The notes below the pieces were generated by a model. The model was not told the origin of the DNA. It searched no databases and saw nothing but the letters and a program-made list of their open reading frames with translations. From positions 310,001 through 374,000 of the forward strand of contig BCKH01000002.1 in the NCBI GenBank assembly GCA_001600555.1: a DNA stretch of 64,000 nt. The letters run 5' to 3'. This stretch comes from Albophoma yamanashiensis (lineage: Eukaryota > Ascomycota > Sordariomycetes > Hypocreales > Ophiocordycipitaceae). Made by a program: the position numbers and the translations under genes. This document shows, piece by piece, positions 30,598 to 42,788 of the stretch. How positions within the stretch are numbered: the first letter of the stretch is position 1; each line of letters opens with the position of its first letter.

Positions 30598-33365
30598 ATG
30601 GAGCCGTCCAGCAAGAAGCGGAAGTTGGCTCCAAAGGTCAACGCTTCTCCAGCGGCCCCCAAACCGCAGCCCGGCCAGTATCCCCACGACTCGGTCAGCC
30701 TTCTCCCAACCCTCAGCCTCCTCCCGCACCTGTTGGTCCCGCTGCCCGCTCACACGAGTCTTTGCAGTCACAGCAGCAGACGCAGCAGACGTCGCAGACG
30801 CAATCGCAACTCCCGCCCCAGCAGCAGCACTACCCCGTTCACGATGCCCCCCCGGTCGCCGAGCGACATGACTTCGAGTCCTTTGCCCGCCACCTCCAGG
30901 ATGCCGCCATGCTCATCCAGCGCCAGACCGAACGGCCGCCCTACGGAGACGTCTCCGTCTTGCTGCTGAGCTGGGAGGAGGACAGCTCCGTCGATGACGA
31001 CCTCGTTGCCCTCGAGCACGTCTTCCAGAAGCAGTACAACTTCGGCACGCAGCGATGGCAGATCCCCACGGTCCCAAACCCCAGCATCAAGTTGGGTGTC
31101 CAGATGGCGTCCTTTTTGGAGCAGGCCAGGCCAAATCACCTTCTCGTCATATACTATGCTGGCCACGGCTTCGTCGGTAGTGACGGCCAGCTCTACTGGG
31201 CATGGTGAGCCTCGGGACCACCTCACCTAGCTTCAATGGCCGGGTGCTGTGTCTTGCGTGCTGTTTGCTGACCACTTCCTGCCCGCAGCAACGCCCGTGA
31301 TGATGCGGCCAAGCTCAAGTGGGACGGCATTCGCTGTCTGTTCGAGGATGCTCAGTCTGATATCCTCCTGCTGCTGGATACCTGCACCCTCCCCGACCCG
31401 GCCGTGGCCGGCAATAATGGCGTCAAACAGGCCATTGCCGCTTCCTCCGCCGACCACCATCTCCGAGACGACTCGGGCCGCTCCTTCACCTGGAACCTAG
31501 CAGACGCCCTCCGCAAGCTCGGCAATGGCCGAGCCTTTAGCGTTCACAGGCTGTATGAGGAAGTGATGTCCCAAAGGCAACAGCAGCTGGCTCAAGCACC
31601 TCCTCGCCCGACCAACGGCTCTTCGAATCCTTCCCACCAGAGCCAATTGCCCGTCTTCTTCACTCTAACACCTGGGAAGGGCCAGAATCTGACGCTGGCC
31701 CCATTATCCTCCCGGCCGCCCCGCACGGCGAATTCCCAGAACGGTGCCGAGTCTGCCAACGGCCATGCGGCACGGGGTCGGGAGGACCAGCTCATCGACC
31801 CGGACTCGGTCGCTGATCTGAGGTTCGACGAGGCCCGGATTCTCGTCTGCACCACGTTCGTCGGCGATGCGAGCCCAGACATGTCTTTCTACAACCAGTG
31901 GCTTCAAAACACCCCGCCCCTTGGCACCAAGATCGCCGTCGAGGGTATGTTCTTGGGCCCTCCGACCATGCTCCTCATTTCCATGCCTCATTCCGTGTGG
32001 AACATCGTCCAACACGACAAGGTCTGTTGTTTCCTCGGGTACATAAGCTCCCATAACATGCTTCACCTGTATGAGAGGCTGGTTGGACCTGCGGGAGTCA
32101 GAACTTACTCACAGCAAGTGGAGCACGGCCGTATTCTCCTGGAGGCGAGAGAACTGGCTGCGGGGACCCCTTCTCATCTGCGCCAGGATGCCGATGGCAG
32201 CGAGCATCCATTCAACTCTTCTGCGTCGCGGGACAGGTCGCTGCATGGCGATAGATCGGATCTCCTTCCACAAAGCAGCCCGTCGCGGGGCCCGCTCGCA
32301 ACCGCCGGCCCTGGCGTGGGAACGATCAAGTCCAAGGACGACGTCGAGGACTCAGCCGAGATGCAAGAGGCCGCGGAGCAGCTGAAGGCTCTGAGCCATA
32401 TGCGCCATCGGAGCGACGAGATGAATCCGGCCGGCCAGCGACCTCGGACGAGCTTGCCGGATGCCATACCCGGCGCTCAGGCTTCTGCTCACGACGCGGC
32501 TCTTGTGACTTCAAACGACCCAAGCCTGTCGGCTGAGCTCAAGCTGACTCCAAACTCTCGCGCCAAAGCCCCTCGCCGCGCTCTCCCGAAGCAGGAGACT
32601 CGATGCAACCACTGCAGCCACGCGCCTTTCAAGGACTCGTCGTCGTTGCGCAAGCACATCGCCGCTGCCCACACTCGGCCATTTCCCTGCGCCTTTTCGT
32701 TTGCGGGCTGCACCAGCACGTTTGGATCCAAGAACGAGTGGAAGCGGCACATTGCCTCGCAGCACCTCTGCCTGCAATACTACAGATGCTCTCAATGCCC
32801 GCAGAGCGCGGCCGAGGGCAAGGGCAACGAGTTCAACCGTAAAGACCTGTTCACGCAGCACCTCCGCCGCATGCATGCCCCATTCCAGGTAAAGAGAGCC
32901 ATGTCCAAGGGCGAGACCAAGCTGCTGGCGGAATGGGAGGATCACGTCAAGAACATGCAGCAGACTTGTCTGGTGACGAGACGCCAGCCCCCGCAAACAT
33001 CGGCCTGCCCCAAACCAGGGTGCCACCACGCGTTCGAGGGACCAGGTTCCTGGGACGAGTGGACGGAGCACGTTGGACGGCACATGGAGAAAGGCGAGGC
33101 GCAAAGCCTCGGCGTGGATGCCTTGCTCGCTCAGTGGGCACTGGACGAAGGGATAATCGAGTCCAAGGGCGACGGGGGATATCGCCTGTGCGCTACCAAC
33201 GGCATGGTTGGTGGGCCTGGGGGGAATGGCAGCTCGATTATGGAGCGGCGAGATTCTTCGATGCTCATGTCGCTTGCTGACTCTTCCCAGGTGGAGGACA
33301 CGTCCATGGTGGACGTAAAGTCGGCAGATGATGAGGGGGCCGAGGCACCTTCGTCGACTGCGTGA
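30598..33365 (+). CDS. Caspase-fold (peptidase C14-like) protein fused to C2H2 zinc fingers
   Basis: 869 aa from three exons: 30598-30693, 30768-31204 and 31289-33365. The N-terminus is basic (MEPSSKKRKLAPK, a good nuclear signal), then Gln-rich. Residues about 65-300 resemble the caspase fold. A hydrophobic strand ends in YYAGHG with His165, and a second ends in LLLLDTC with Cys210. The 45-residue spacing is close to the catalytic His-Cys pair of caspases and metacaspases. A later conserved block (FFTLTPGKGQNLTLAPL and ARILVCTTFVGD) follows. The C-terminal third has four C2H2-type fingers beginning near 617 (CNHC), 646 (CAFSFAGC), 679 (CSQC) and 751 (CPKPGC). Exon 2 to 3 is certain (YWA-CNARDD). 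The first intron (74 nt, donor GTCAGC) is inferred because it is the simplest join from this ATG into the downstream frame. Likely a nuclear, DNA- or RNA-binding protein; proteolysis is untested. Confidence 0.85.
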
Positions 33366-34599
33366 TCAAGACCGACGTCGGAGCGACGGGACGTGGCTTT
33401 GTCTTGCCTCCCCAGCAGCGCTCTCTGCGCTTTTCTTGGAAGCATTTTTCCTGCCTTTGTTTGGTACATACTACGACGCGACTCATTTCTTCCCGCGCGG
33501 ACGGGTACGAATGAACGACTCTTCACGATACGATGCATTCTCGCTTCTCAGCTCGGACATGTGGGTCTTCGGAAAAGACGAATACAGGGGGTGGAGGCTG
33601 GGTTGTTTTTGAGACGGCGTTTGCTGGTTTAAGGGCGGAGCGGTTACGGCATCTGAAGAGAGGGAGGTAAAATAAAAAGGGCCGCTGGACAAGCGCAAAA
33701 AACGAAAGGCGGAGGCATAGCTGCATAAAGTTTTGTTGATTTGACATTGTTGGATGGGCGCGGTTTGGAGCGGGTAGGTTCAATCATAAAGCCTGGAGTT
33801 TTAGGGGTTCAGAAAGACAAATATGAGCAAATAAGCAAGTCTTGCAAGACTGTGGAAGAGTTCTGTTGCTTCAAGGCTGGAAGTCTGGGGATCGAGGGCG
33901 CCATCTGCAACGTGATGGTATATGAGTTGCGGGTAGTCCCGCCGCCCTCGCATTTCGTGCTGGTCGGAACGGAGGACAGACTAGGGCAGTGGTCAATGCC
34001 AATGACGTCTTGCAGCGACCGGGAGGACAACAGAGAAGACGGAATGCCCACCTTTCCTTCGGGGGTTAAGACAGCACGGGGCTCCGAGCTCCGACATGAG
34101 GCCCCACCTGTTCGGCGTCGGCCATGCGGCGGCTCGGCTCGTTGCCCGCCGGCGGCGCCACCTCTGACAGCCTGACACAAACCTCACCTAACTTTGTGAG
34201 CCGCAGGAAGTCATCCGGTAACAGAGCCTCGATCCGCAGCCGTAACCATTGATCAGGATCTGTTTCTCTGTATGTACAAACGGTTGGCCGAGGCGAAGGG
34301 GAAGACGAGGAGCACTGCTCTTGGCAACAAGGAATAATAACTGCCTTAGTCATCCGTTTGACCTCGCTGCTAACGTCCGTAGTTGGCTGATGCTGTTTCT
34401 CTCTCTGCTCGCCAGCGGTATCGCGCTTGTTGCTTGACTCGTTTCGTTTCAACTTTTCGTCTCAGGGCCGAGTTTTTTGTCTGCCGAAGGCCTTCCGTCG
34501 GCATGCCGGGTTTCCAGTAGGCACTGCCTGCGCCGATGATTTTGCCTAGAGAACGTTCTTGCTACTGCGCGCTTTAGACAAGAGTGAGAGAGTGTGAGC
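33366..34599. other. Intergenic
   Basis: About 1.2 kb between the caspase-like/C2H2 gene and the LCCL gene, both on plus. It should hold the 3' UTR of the first and the promoter of the second. No supportable gene. Confidence 0.55.
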
Positions 34600-36522
34600 A
34601 TGAGAGTCAGGGGGGACAGCACGGAGGTCGCCATGATCCCCAATGGCCAGGCCGAGCCGTACCACGACGAGCAGAGTCCCGCCGCCGGTGCCGACGAGGA
34701 GGCACAACTGCTGGAGGAGTTCGAATATGACGAGGCCTTTGCTGCCGCCGACGACAGCCCATCGCGGCCGCGTCAACTGACCCGACGCCGCGGGAAGCTC
34801 ACCCGATGGCTCTCGGGACCCGATCCGCCTCGAATCCAGGCCATCGAGCATCTCTTCCCCTCGGTGCAGCGGGCGCCTGTCGCGTTCCTGGAGCGGCACT
34901 TCCCGACGCCGCGGCGCAAGTGCGCCCTGCTCGCCGCGTTCCTCGCCGTCTGGGCCGTCGCCTTCTACCTCCCGTTGCGCGCGGGCACCCTCGCCGTTGT
35001 GGACCGCCAGACGGGCGCGCCCGTCGTCAACCTCGACTGCGTCGACGCGCTCTGGGGCCGCAAGAATGAGTGCGGCCTCGACGGCATCGACTGCCTGCCC
35101 TTTGGCGGCGATGGCGGCGACAACAACTCCTCCGCCTCCCCGGCTTCCCTCGCCTTCCGCTGCCCTGCAAACTGTGCCTCCGTGCAGGTCCTCAACCCGC
35201 GGGCGGTCGGGCCCCAGGAGGTCGTCTACCGCCCGCTGGTCATCGGCGGCGGCGGGGACGGCGGCGCGGACGGCTTCTACCGCGGGGACTCGTTTATTTG
35301 CGGCGCCGCCCTCCACGCCGGGCTCTTCGGGGACGGTGCGGGAGGCTGCGGCCGGCTGCGGCGGGTCGGGCAGCGGGACGCGTTTGCGAGCTCAGCGCGC
35401 AACGGCATCGAGTCGATAGGCTTCGACTCGTACTTCCCGCTGGCCTTCACCGTCGCCGCCGACCCGGACATCCGCTGCAGCCCGGATCTGCGGGTCCCGC
35501 TGCTGTACGTCTCGCTGCTCTTCACGGCCCTCTTCTCCGCCTTCACCACCTCGCCGCGGCTGCAGTTCGGCGTCGTCTTCGCCGCCGTCTTCGCCCACGT
35601 CGCCCTCGTGTCGGACCCGCCCGGCGCGTCCGCCCGCAGCGCCTCGGTGCTGCCGGACCGCGTGTCCAGCTTCGTGGGCCGCCTGCTGCCCGCCGCCTTC
35701 TGCGCCGTCGTCATCTACCGCACGAGCGTCGTCAAGGCCCTGCGCGGGCTCGACGCTCAGCTCGAGAAGACGGCGCTCTGGCTCGGCGGCTTCTGGTTCG
35801 GCGCCCTGTCCAACTACACGTTCGACTGGATCCCGATCCAGCGGCTCACGGCGCACGACCTCGAGCAGCAGCCGGGCGCCAAGGTGGCCCTCGCCGTCAT
35901 CTTGCTCGTCTTGTGCTTCATCGTCGCGCAGCAGGTCTACGGCTTCTGGCGCGAGGGTCGCCTGCTGCCTTACTTGGCGCTTTACGGGCTCTTCCTGGGC
36001 GGTATCGCCGTGTGTCTCGCGATTCCAGACCTCGACTTCCGGCTCCATCACTACGTCCTCGCGCTGCTCCTGCTTCCTGGCACGAGTATGCAGACACGCT
36101 CATCGCTGCTGTACCAAGGAATTCTCCTTGGGCTGTTCGTCAACGGCATCGCCCGCTGGGGCTTTGACCCCATCCTGCAAACCGCGGCTGCCCTCCGGGG
36201 CGATGGCTCGCTGGACTCCCTGATTCCCACAGTCGAGCCGCCGCTCGTCTCGCTGATGACGAACGGTTCGGCTGCTATTTCCTTTTCCCTGGCCGAGGCC
36301 GCGGGTGTTGATGGCATCAGCGTCCTCGTCAACGACGTGGAGCGCTACCGCCAGATGTTTGTAGCCGGGACGGCGCGCAACTTTACGTGGGTACGGCCGG
36401 CGGGATTCGCCCTGTCAGAGTATTTCCGATTTGCATATATGAAGGATGGCGCGACGTTGGATTATACAAAGGCCGGAACGTTGTTTGGAAATGGGACTTG
36501 GCATATGATAGATCCGCAATGA
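34600..36522 (+). CDS. LCCL-domain multi-pass membrane protein
   Basis: Single exon, 640 aa from the ATG at 34600; a second in-frame Met (MIPNGQ) lies 12 codons later and could be the true start. The N-terminal roughly 108 residues are polar and acidic, presumably cytosolic. One hydrophobic helix follows at about 109-125 (ALLAAFLAVWAVAFYL). An extracytosolic, Cys-containing LCCL domain spans about 185-275. It includes CPANCASVQVLNPRAVG and, further on, FICGAALHAGLFGD, the conserved LCCL core with paired Cys. At least six hydrophobic helices then run from about 300 to 530. The C-terminal roughly 110 residues are soluble, with N-glycosylation sequons (NGS, NFT). LCCL domains are found in secreted vertebrate proteins and in a family of fungal membrane proteins of unknown role. 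The gene is convergent with the alpha-glucosidase gene, with a 156-bp gap. Confidence 0.9.
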   Translation: MRVRGDSTEVAMIPNGQAEPYHDEQSPAAGADEEAQLLEEFEYDEAFAAADDSPSRPRQLTRRRGKLTRWLSGPDPPRIQAIEHLFPSVQRAPVAFLERHFPTPRRKCALLAAFLAVWAVAFYLPLRAGTLAVVDRQTGAPVVNLDCVDALWGRKNECGLDGIDCLPFGGDGGDNNSSASPASLAFRCPANCASVQVLNPRAVGPQEVVYRPLVIGGGGDGGADGFYRGDSFICGAALHAGLFGDGAGGCGRLRRVGQRDAFASSARNGIESIGFDSYFPLAFTVAADPDIRCSPDLRVPLLYVSLLFTALFSAFTTSPRLQFGVVFAAVFAHVALVSDPPGASARSASVLPDRVSSFVGRLLPAAFCAVVIYRTSVVKALRGLDAQLEKTALWLGGFWFGALSNYTFDWIPIQRLTAHDLEQQPGAKVALAVILLVLCFIVAQQVYGFWREGRLLPYLALYGLFLGGIAVCLAIPDLDFRLHHYVLALLLLPGTSMQTRSSLLYQGILLGLFVNGIARWGFDPILQTAAALRGDGSLDSLIPTVEPPLVSLMTNGSAAISFSLAEAAGVDGISVLVNDVERYRQMFVAGTARNFTWVRPAGFALSEYFRFAYMKDGATLDYTKAGTLFGNGTWHMIDPQ

Positions 36523-36678
36523 TGTCACGACTAGAAGGCAAGGCGAGCGTCAAATGTAGAGTACCCTACCACATAGTAACTGAGATAGCATTTTGTATTT
36601 ATGTCCCATACATAATTGGCTATTATTCTATATCACGGTCGCTTTCCTCGGTGGCGAACCTTTTGTGCCCACTTCCCT

Positions 36679-39524
36679 TTATGCCACGTTGAGCTTGCCC
36701 GCCTTGTTGAGTGAGAGGGTCACGTCGACCGTCTTGCTGTACTTCTTGCTGTCCCCGGCTTTGTGCACCCTCTCCCCACCAGGCGACTTGTACTCCGTGC
36801 CCAGAAGGGTAATCTTGGAAACGGTGGCGGGGAAGTTAAAGATGCCGTCGTATGTCAGCACGCCATCCTCGTACGAAAAGTTGATGAGCGAGTATCGTCC
36901 AGAGACGTCAAGGGACTCGCCATCGTCAAGATACAGTTCGCCCTTTGCTGCGCCCTGTGCGTCGACGGGGATGAGCAGCTCAAAGTCCTCGGCGCGGAGC
37001 TTGGTGGTGGTATTAGCCGATTTGACACGCGCGGGGATAATGACGCCCCCACGGATGAGCAGAGGGATCGTGGTCGTGTCCTGCTCGACAAAGGTGTGCG
37101 TAGCGGCTTCGCCGAGGATGGGCTTGTGAGAGTACCAGTCGTAGAAGGTGTCGTTGGGCAGGTAGACCTGCACCTCGGTGCTGCCCTCGCTGGTGACGGG
37201 CGCGACGAGGAGGCCCGGTCCGTAAAAGTAAGAGAGCTCAATCGTCCAAGTGGCCTTGTCCTTGGGATACTGGTAAAAAACGGGATGGAGGGCCGGCGTA
37301 CCGTCAGCGTTGGCACTTCGCATCGCCGTATAAATGTAATCGAGCAGGCGGTAGCGAATGTCGATGGCCTTGCGGGCGCTGCTTGCGACGCTCTCCCAGA
37401 GGTAGAACTCTTGGCTCACGGCGTCGAGAGCGTTGTGATTGCGGTAGAAGGTCGAGAAGGCGCCCAGTGCCGCCCAGCGGGCGCAGAGCTCCTCCGTCGT
37501 GTTGCCCTCGAAGCCGCAGACGTCGGAGCCCACCATGAAGAACTGGTAGAGGCCGGTAAAGGCGAGCATCGAGCGGATCGACCTTCGGTACTGGTCCCAC
37601 GTGGAGTAGTTGTCGCCGAGCCAGTGGCCGACTTTGGAGCCCGCGCCAGAGAAGGTGCTGCGAGTGATGATCATGGGGCGCACGTCTGGGCGGCGCGAGA
37701 GCATGGCCTCGTGGGAGGCGATGGACATCATGGCGCCGTACATGTTGTGCGTGTCGTACATGGCAAGGCCGTTCTGGTGGTGGACGTCCGTGTTCACGGT
37801 GTGGTTCGAGATGCCGCCCTTGTCCGCGTTCCACGAGTCGTGGAGCGCCGCCTTATTGTGGATGGCGTATTTGGGGAACAAGAGGTCACGTCCGGGTAGG
37901 CCCTTTTGATCGCCGTTTCCGGTGAGGTTGTCGCGCCTTTCGAGGCTGACATGACGAGGAATATCTGCCATCGGTGCGATAGCTGGTGCTGCGTCACGCC
38001 CCGCAAGGGCCGAACGGTTACAGGCGCCTGCAGGCTGGAAGTCGCACGGCCATCCTGGCAATGGGCGAGGTGGCTCGCGAACCGGAGGGGCTGGAGGGGG
38101 GTATCCTTTGGCGGCTTCGAAAGGGTTGTCGCAAGGGAAGTTGCAGGGAAAGTTGCTCGGCTCGTTCATGTCAATCCATAAGGCATCAACGTCGACGCCG
38201 CTGTCCTTGTTAAAGAAGTTCTGAAACTGGTCGTTCCAGTACTTTTGGACATTCTTGGAGAACCAGTCCGGGAAGACAGTCACGCCTGGCCATACGACGC
38301 CCAGCCAGAGGGAGCCATTGTCCCGGCGTAGGAAGACGTCGTCCTTGACGCCCTCGTGGAGGGGTGCGTAGTCCTGATACGCCACAGCTGGGTCGACCAT
38401 GAGGACGTAATGCTGATCGTCTCCATGGAGGTGGTCTACCAGCTGTCGCATTTTCTTCAAGGGGAAACGCTCAGGATCCAAGGTGAAGACGCGGCGGCGG
38501 TCCATGTAATCGATGTCGGTCCACATTGTCTCCAAAGGGATCCCGGCCTGACTGTAGTTGTAGACAACCTCTGCGACTTCGTAGACGTCTCGGTAGCCGT
38601 ACCGGCACTGCTGGAAGCCAAGACCCCAATACGGCTGCATGGCCGGCGTGCCCGCAATCTCGCCGTACTGCTGGACGACTTGGACGGGGCTCGGACCGGC
38701 GACGAACCAAAAGTCAAAGACGCCTCCGAGTGTATTGTACTCGAGAAACTGCTTGCCGTCCGATGTCTTGTTGATCATTACATCCATGCCATTCGAGTTG
38801 AGGAAGAACACGCCATGAGAGCCGCTCTCTCTGTGCTCGAGATAGAAAGGGTGAGTGCCGTACAGGTTAGAGTCGAGTGGCAGGCCGAGGCTGTCCTGGT
38901 TCCACATCGTGCGGATGTAGTTGTCGGTCTTGAGGCGCAAGGGATCAGAGTGTTCACCTAAGCCGTAAAGGTAGGGGTCATCGGGCAGGCTGGTACGCAG
39001 ACGCAGGTACTGCGACTGGAAAACTAGTGACGCCGCCGAGGTGTCGAAGAGGACCTCTTGGGAGTCGCTGCGGCTGACCTTGAAGGAGAAGGGCGCCTCG
39101 GTGTAATCGAACTTCAGCTTGCTGCCATCGGCGGAGCCATTGCTGGGCGGGCGTGCAAAGACAGACTCGGGGACCTGATAAACTTGGTTCTCCTTGTCCT
39201 GGATCTTGACATGCAGACGCGATTCTGTATGTGTGCAGTAGTGAGCATTTGTACAGCTATTGCGAGGTTCGTCAGCTGGGATACAGAGCTATACATACCT
39301 GACTCATATGTGACCGTCAATGTGAGGTCCTTTAGGTCGGTGCCGTACGTGTTGCAAGGTGCGCCTGCGAGCTTCAAATTCGCAGTCAAGCCGGTGCCCG
39401 TCACCTTCACATCGGACGCCTCGTAGCCAGGGCATGAACTTAGGTCATTGCCATCCCTGGTGACTAGAGCCGCCGCCGACGCGACTCCGGCGTACAAAAG
39501 CCCGCTTCCAAGTCCAATTCTCAT
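36679..39524 (-). CDS. Secreted GH31 alpha-glucosidase (maltase type)
   Basis: Releases glucose from the non-reducing ends of maltose, starch oligomers and related alpha-glucosides. 923 aa from two exons: 39524-39299 and 39224-36679, with a 74-nt intron (G|GTATGT..ACAG). Exon 1 gives a signal peptide (MRIGLGSGLLYAGVASAAA). The N-terminal beta-domain leads into PYLYGLGEHSD. The GH31 barrel has its nucleophile at about D427 in DALWIDMNEPSNF, and the acid/base at about D613 in GHWLGDNYSTW. A Pro-rich, Cys-containing insert of about 75 residues lies between these regions. Many N-x-S/T sequons fit a secreted glycoprotein. The length matches fungal alpha-glucosidases of 900-1000 aa. The two catalytic Asp and the flanking motifs are intact. 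An adjacent sugar regulator or amylase is not seen, so starch-cluster membership is not supported. Confidence 0.95.
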
Positions 39525-39614
39525 GATGCGGCAATGAGATTAGATGCTGCGGTTGTGTGCTGGAAAGAAGCTCCGTCGTCAGCACGAGGAGTAGCTGCAG
39601 CCCTGCGGTCTTTA

Positions 39615-42600
39615 TACATGTATGGTGCATCGCTGGACTGCCAGAAACTCCTGCATGTAAGTGACTTCGAGTGCGGAGTCTCCGCCATGGGGAAACGGAG
39701 TGGGGACACTCCAGTCCTACAGCGCGACGATCGGTCAAGACTTATCTTGATCGAGCGCCAAGGCACGGTCGTTGTCCGTGTCAGTGCCATGAGTCGGAGA
39801 TTTGTCCGCGCGAGCAAATAAAAATCCACTCCACGACGCCATCGTGGACTCGGAGAGATACTCCGTCTCCATCTCGCGTGGCGGTGTCTGGGGCAAGTCG
39901 GGTCCAGTGACTCCAGTCACTGTCCCCAGATCGGGACAACACTGCCGGCATATAGAGAAGATTCAACTTTCACTATGGGCAATTGCTGGCCAATTGAGCA
40001 GGAACACTCTTTAGAAACATCTCAGAGCGTCATGTCATTCGCGATCTTGTGACCCTGTGTCATGTTTTCGTTCTTTTACGATTATCAATGGTACGAGCAT
40101 CGACGCTCAACAGCATACTGGAGACGAGCTTCATCTTGGGAACATCTACGGGATATTAGGGCCTATTCCCGTATACATAGTACGAGTATTTCCTGTTTGG
40201 TGGGGTCATTGGATGCTTGCGCAGCACTCTTCCCGCGCTCAAGCCAGAATGGCAAGGTTATGCCATCCGAATACGTCCAAGTACAGTAGTAAGCAACAGA
40301 GCCGGGCCGAATTGGTGGATGAGGATGGTGATCTCATTGTGGGGCCAGAGCAGCCGTTTCGGCGTCTGGTGCAACGACGAGAAGCTTGGGGTAGCTTGTT
40401 CCTTGACCATTCCCCACGGCGGTACAACCCCAACGTTCAATTGTGAGCCGACTGCTACCCCGCTTGGGTCTGGGGGCGCGTACATGTAGCTCGACGACTC
40501 AATCACGGTCCGAAAACCTCGCTGATGCAGTGCTGAGTGCGGCTTGTTGGCGTGGTTCAAATGGGCAGTTGTGAGATCATCCTGACAAACTCAGAGGCGA
40601 TCATGACATGGTAAGCAGAGCGGTGTAGACGATACAGACCGGCGCTGCTTCGGAGTGACTTGGTCCATATTCAGAAGCCCTTTGTATAATTACATGTAGT
40701 ATTCGGGCGGGGGTTCATGTCGGTGCGGCAAGATCCGTCGGAACCGATTGTGTGTCGCTGCGTAGCCCTCGAGTGTTCCTTGGATGCCACGAGCTTCACC
40801 GACGCCGTCCCCACAACGCCAGGAACAACGGCCCATTGATGCCATCATTAAAGTTCTTCGGTTGATTTCCTAACCTGGGGCGATTCGGGGCAAGCCACCG
40901 TCTCCACCGTCCGGCAGTCAACACGAGGCACTTCCCCGCCTGAAGAAGTGTCGATCAGAGGAAGTCGAGCACTAAACTGGAATGTCAGCCCTCGTATTGG
41001 CTCCTTGTCGGTCCGACGACCCCAGAAGGACGTGGAGGCATCGAAGCTACAACACAACAAGGTGGACCTCCTGGGCTTTGTTGAAGATCCTCGCGTGACT
41101 GGGACGACCTCTAGGGCAGGTGAAGATTCTTCCGTTTTCCAAGTCAAGACCATCCACTCTCATGAATGACAGTCGCTGCTGTTGACGGTGACGTCAACCT
41201 GTCCTGCGTCGGCTCGGTTCGGGTTTGGGTCTCCATTTGGAAGCACATGTTGGCAGCCGTGCGTGAGACACGCCGACCGGAAAACTTTCAAACATTTGCA
41301 GGTACTGCCAAGGGTTTATATCTGCCCGCTAATTTTTACAGCGAAGCCGGCAAACGTCGCAAGGACGGGCAGAATATTCGGCACTGTGGCAGACTATGCG
41401 AGAGCGCCGAAGTACAGCAGTGTGAGCGAGAGGAAACAACTCAAAACTTCTCGCCGGCATCGTCCTGGCTGATTGATGACAAGACGGCTGCCTCGCCGTT
41501 GGACGCGGCGGGCAAGCTATACCCCGGTATCGAGGGAGATGCCTGACTGTCTTCTCCATTTTCGCGCCGCTGCAAAATACTAAGGCCTATTGGGTGATTT
41601 TTTTGGCTCTGGTAGCAGGTCCACAGCAGTTATTACCGAGAGCACAAACAGCTTTTCTAGTCGTATTTGTTGCCTGTTGAAGCAAGTTCGCTTTGCCCCA
41701 TCGAACCACAGCGCTGCTATTTGCGTAGTCTGGCCCCCTGACTTGTTGCTTCATCCACGGTACTCCGTACTTTGAATTTTAGTCAGCCATCTTGCAGAGC
41801 CGCCCTTCAAGGCTTTTCACAGGTCCTGTCCTGTACTCAAGCCTGTGGTGTGGGTCTGTTCGTTTTGGATTTGGGTAATCGAGCCTGGGCCACGCACGGC
41901 CGACATTGAAATAGATCGCGCCTTCCACATGCCGGTATATTAAAGACAACAGCGATAGTCGCAGATATAAGCTGTTGGTCGATATATCAAAATTCCCTCC
42001 CTTAACTTCAACGCTACATGTATCGCAACGGTACACGGAACAAACGTCAATGACAGACAAGCTCCCTCCCTTCAGCACATGGCCCTACATGTACGGAGTA
42101 CCGGGTAGCAACCTGCAGGTGCTTCTTTTAGCAATACCCCGAACGCCCTCTTTCATCGTCATGCGCGAAAATACATGTATGAGAGATATTACAGAGACGT
42201 ATTGGTATTTTTTCCTTTTTCTTTTCCAGAGAGGGTATGGGTAAAGAAATGGAGATTACTTTAAGACAGATATTCGGAGGGAATTCTACTCGGTAATGAG
42301 GCTCCAGATGAAATCGCAGCTGACATAGATGGGGTTCACTCGACTCCGAGGCTTCTGGTCGTCAGACAGATTTGAAAGAGTCAAGAGAGTCTAGAATACA
42401 TGTATCTTGGCACCGCCGGAGTTGAGAACCATTGACGCCGAATGGCTGTTTTGACGGCATTGCCCTCCAGCGACGCAGCCGAGCGCCTGGCAATAAGCAA
42501 ACATTCTTGAGCTGAAGAGCAGCACACTCAGCCCTTGAGTTGCCTATCCTAATCGAGTCTGGGGCAGCTAGCTGCTGGGCCCGTGATTGGCTGCTGTGGA

Positions 42601-42788
42601 ACGGATCAGGCTTCAGGGCCGACCCGCCGGCTCCCGCCTCTCCACTGCGGGCGGCGCCATGGTGACCACCGACTGCTGTACCCGGAACCGTGGTGACGAC
42701 TGGTTCAGGCACCTGGGGATGGTGATGGGCTGTCTCGATCGTGCCAGGAAGACGAGCTGCAAGGTACCGGCGCGTGCAGCTACATGTA
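39615..42788. repeat. Eight dispersed TACATGTA palindromes
   Basis: Exact copies start at 39615, 40481, 40691, 42015, 42086, 42172, 42397 and 42781. Flanking bases are not conserved, so these are not copies of a longer repeat. I noticed no other exact copy when reading the rest of the window. The first copy lies about 90 bp upstream of the GH31 start codon. Confidence 0.8.
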
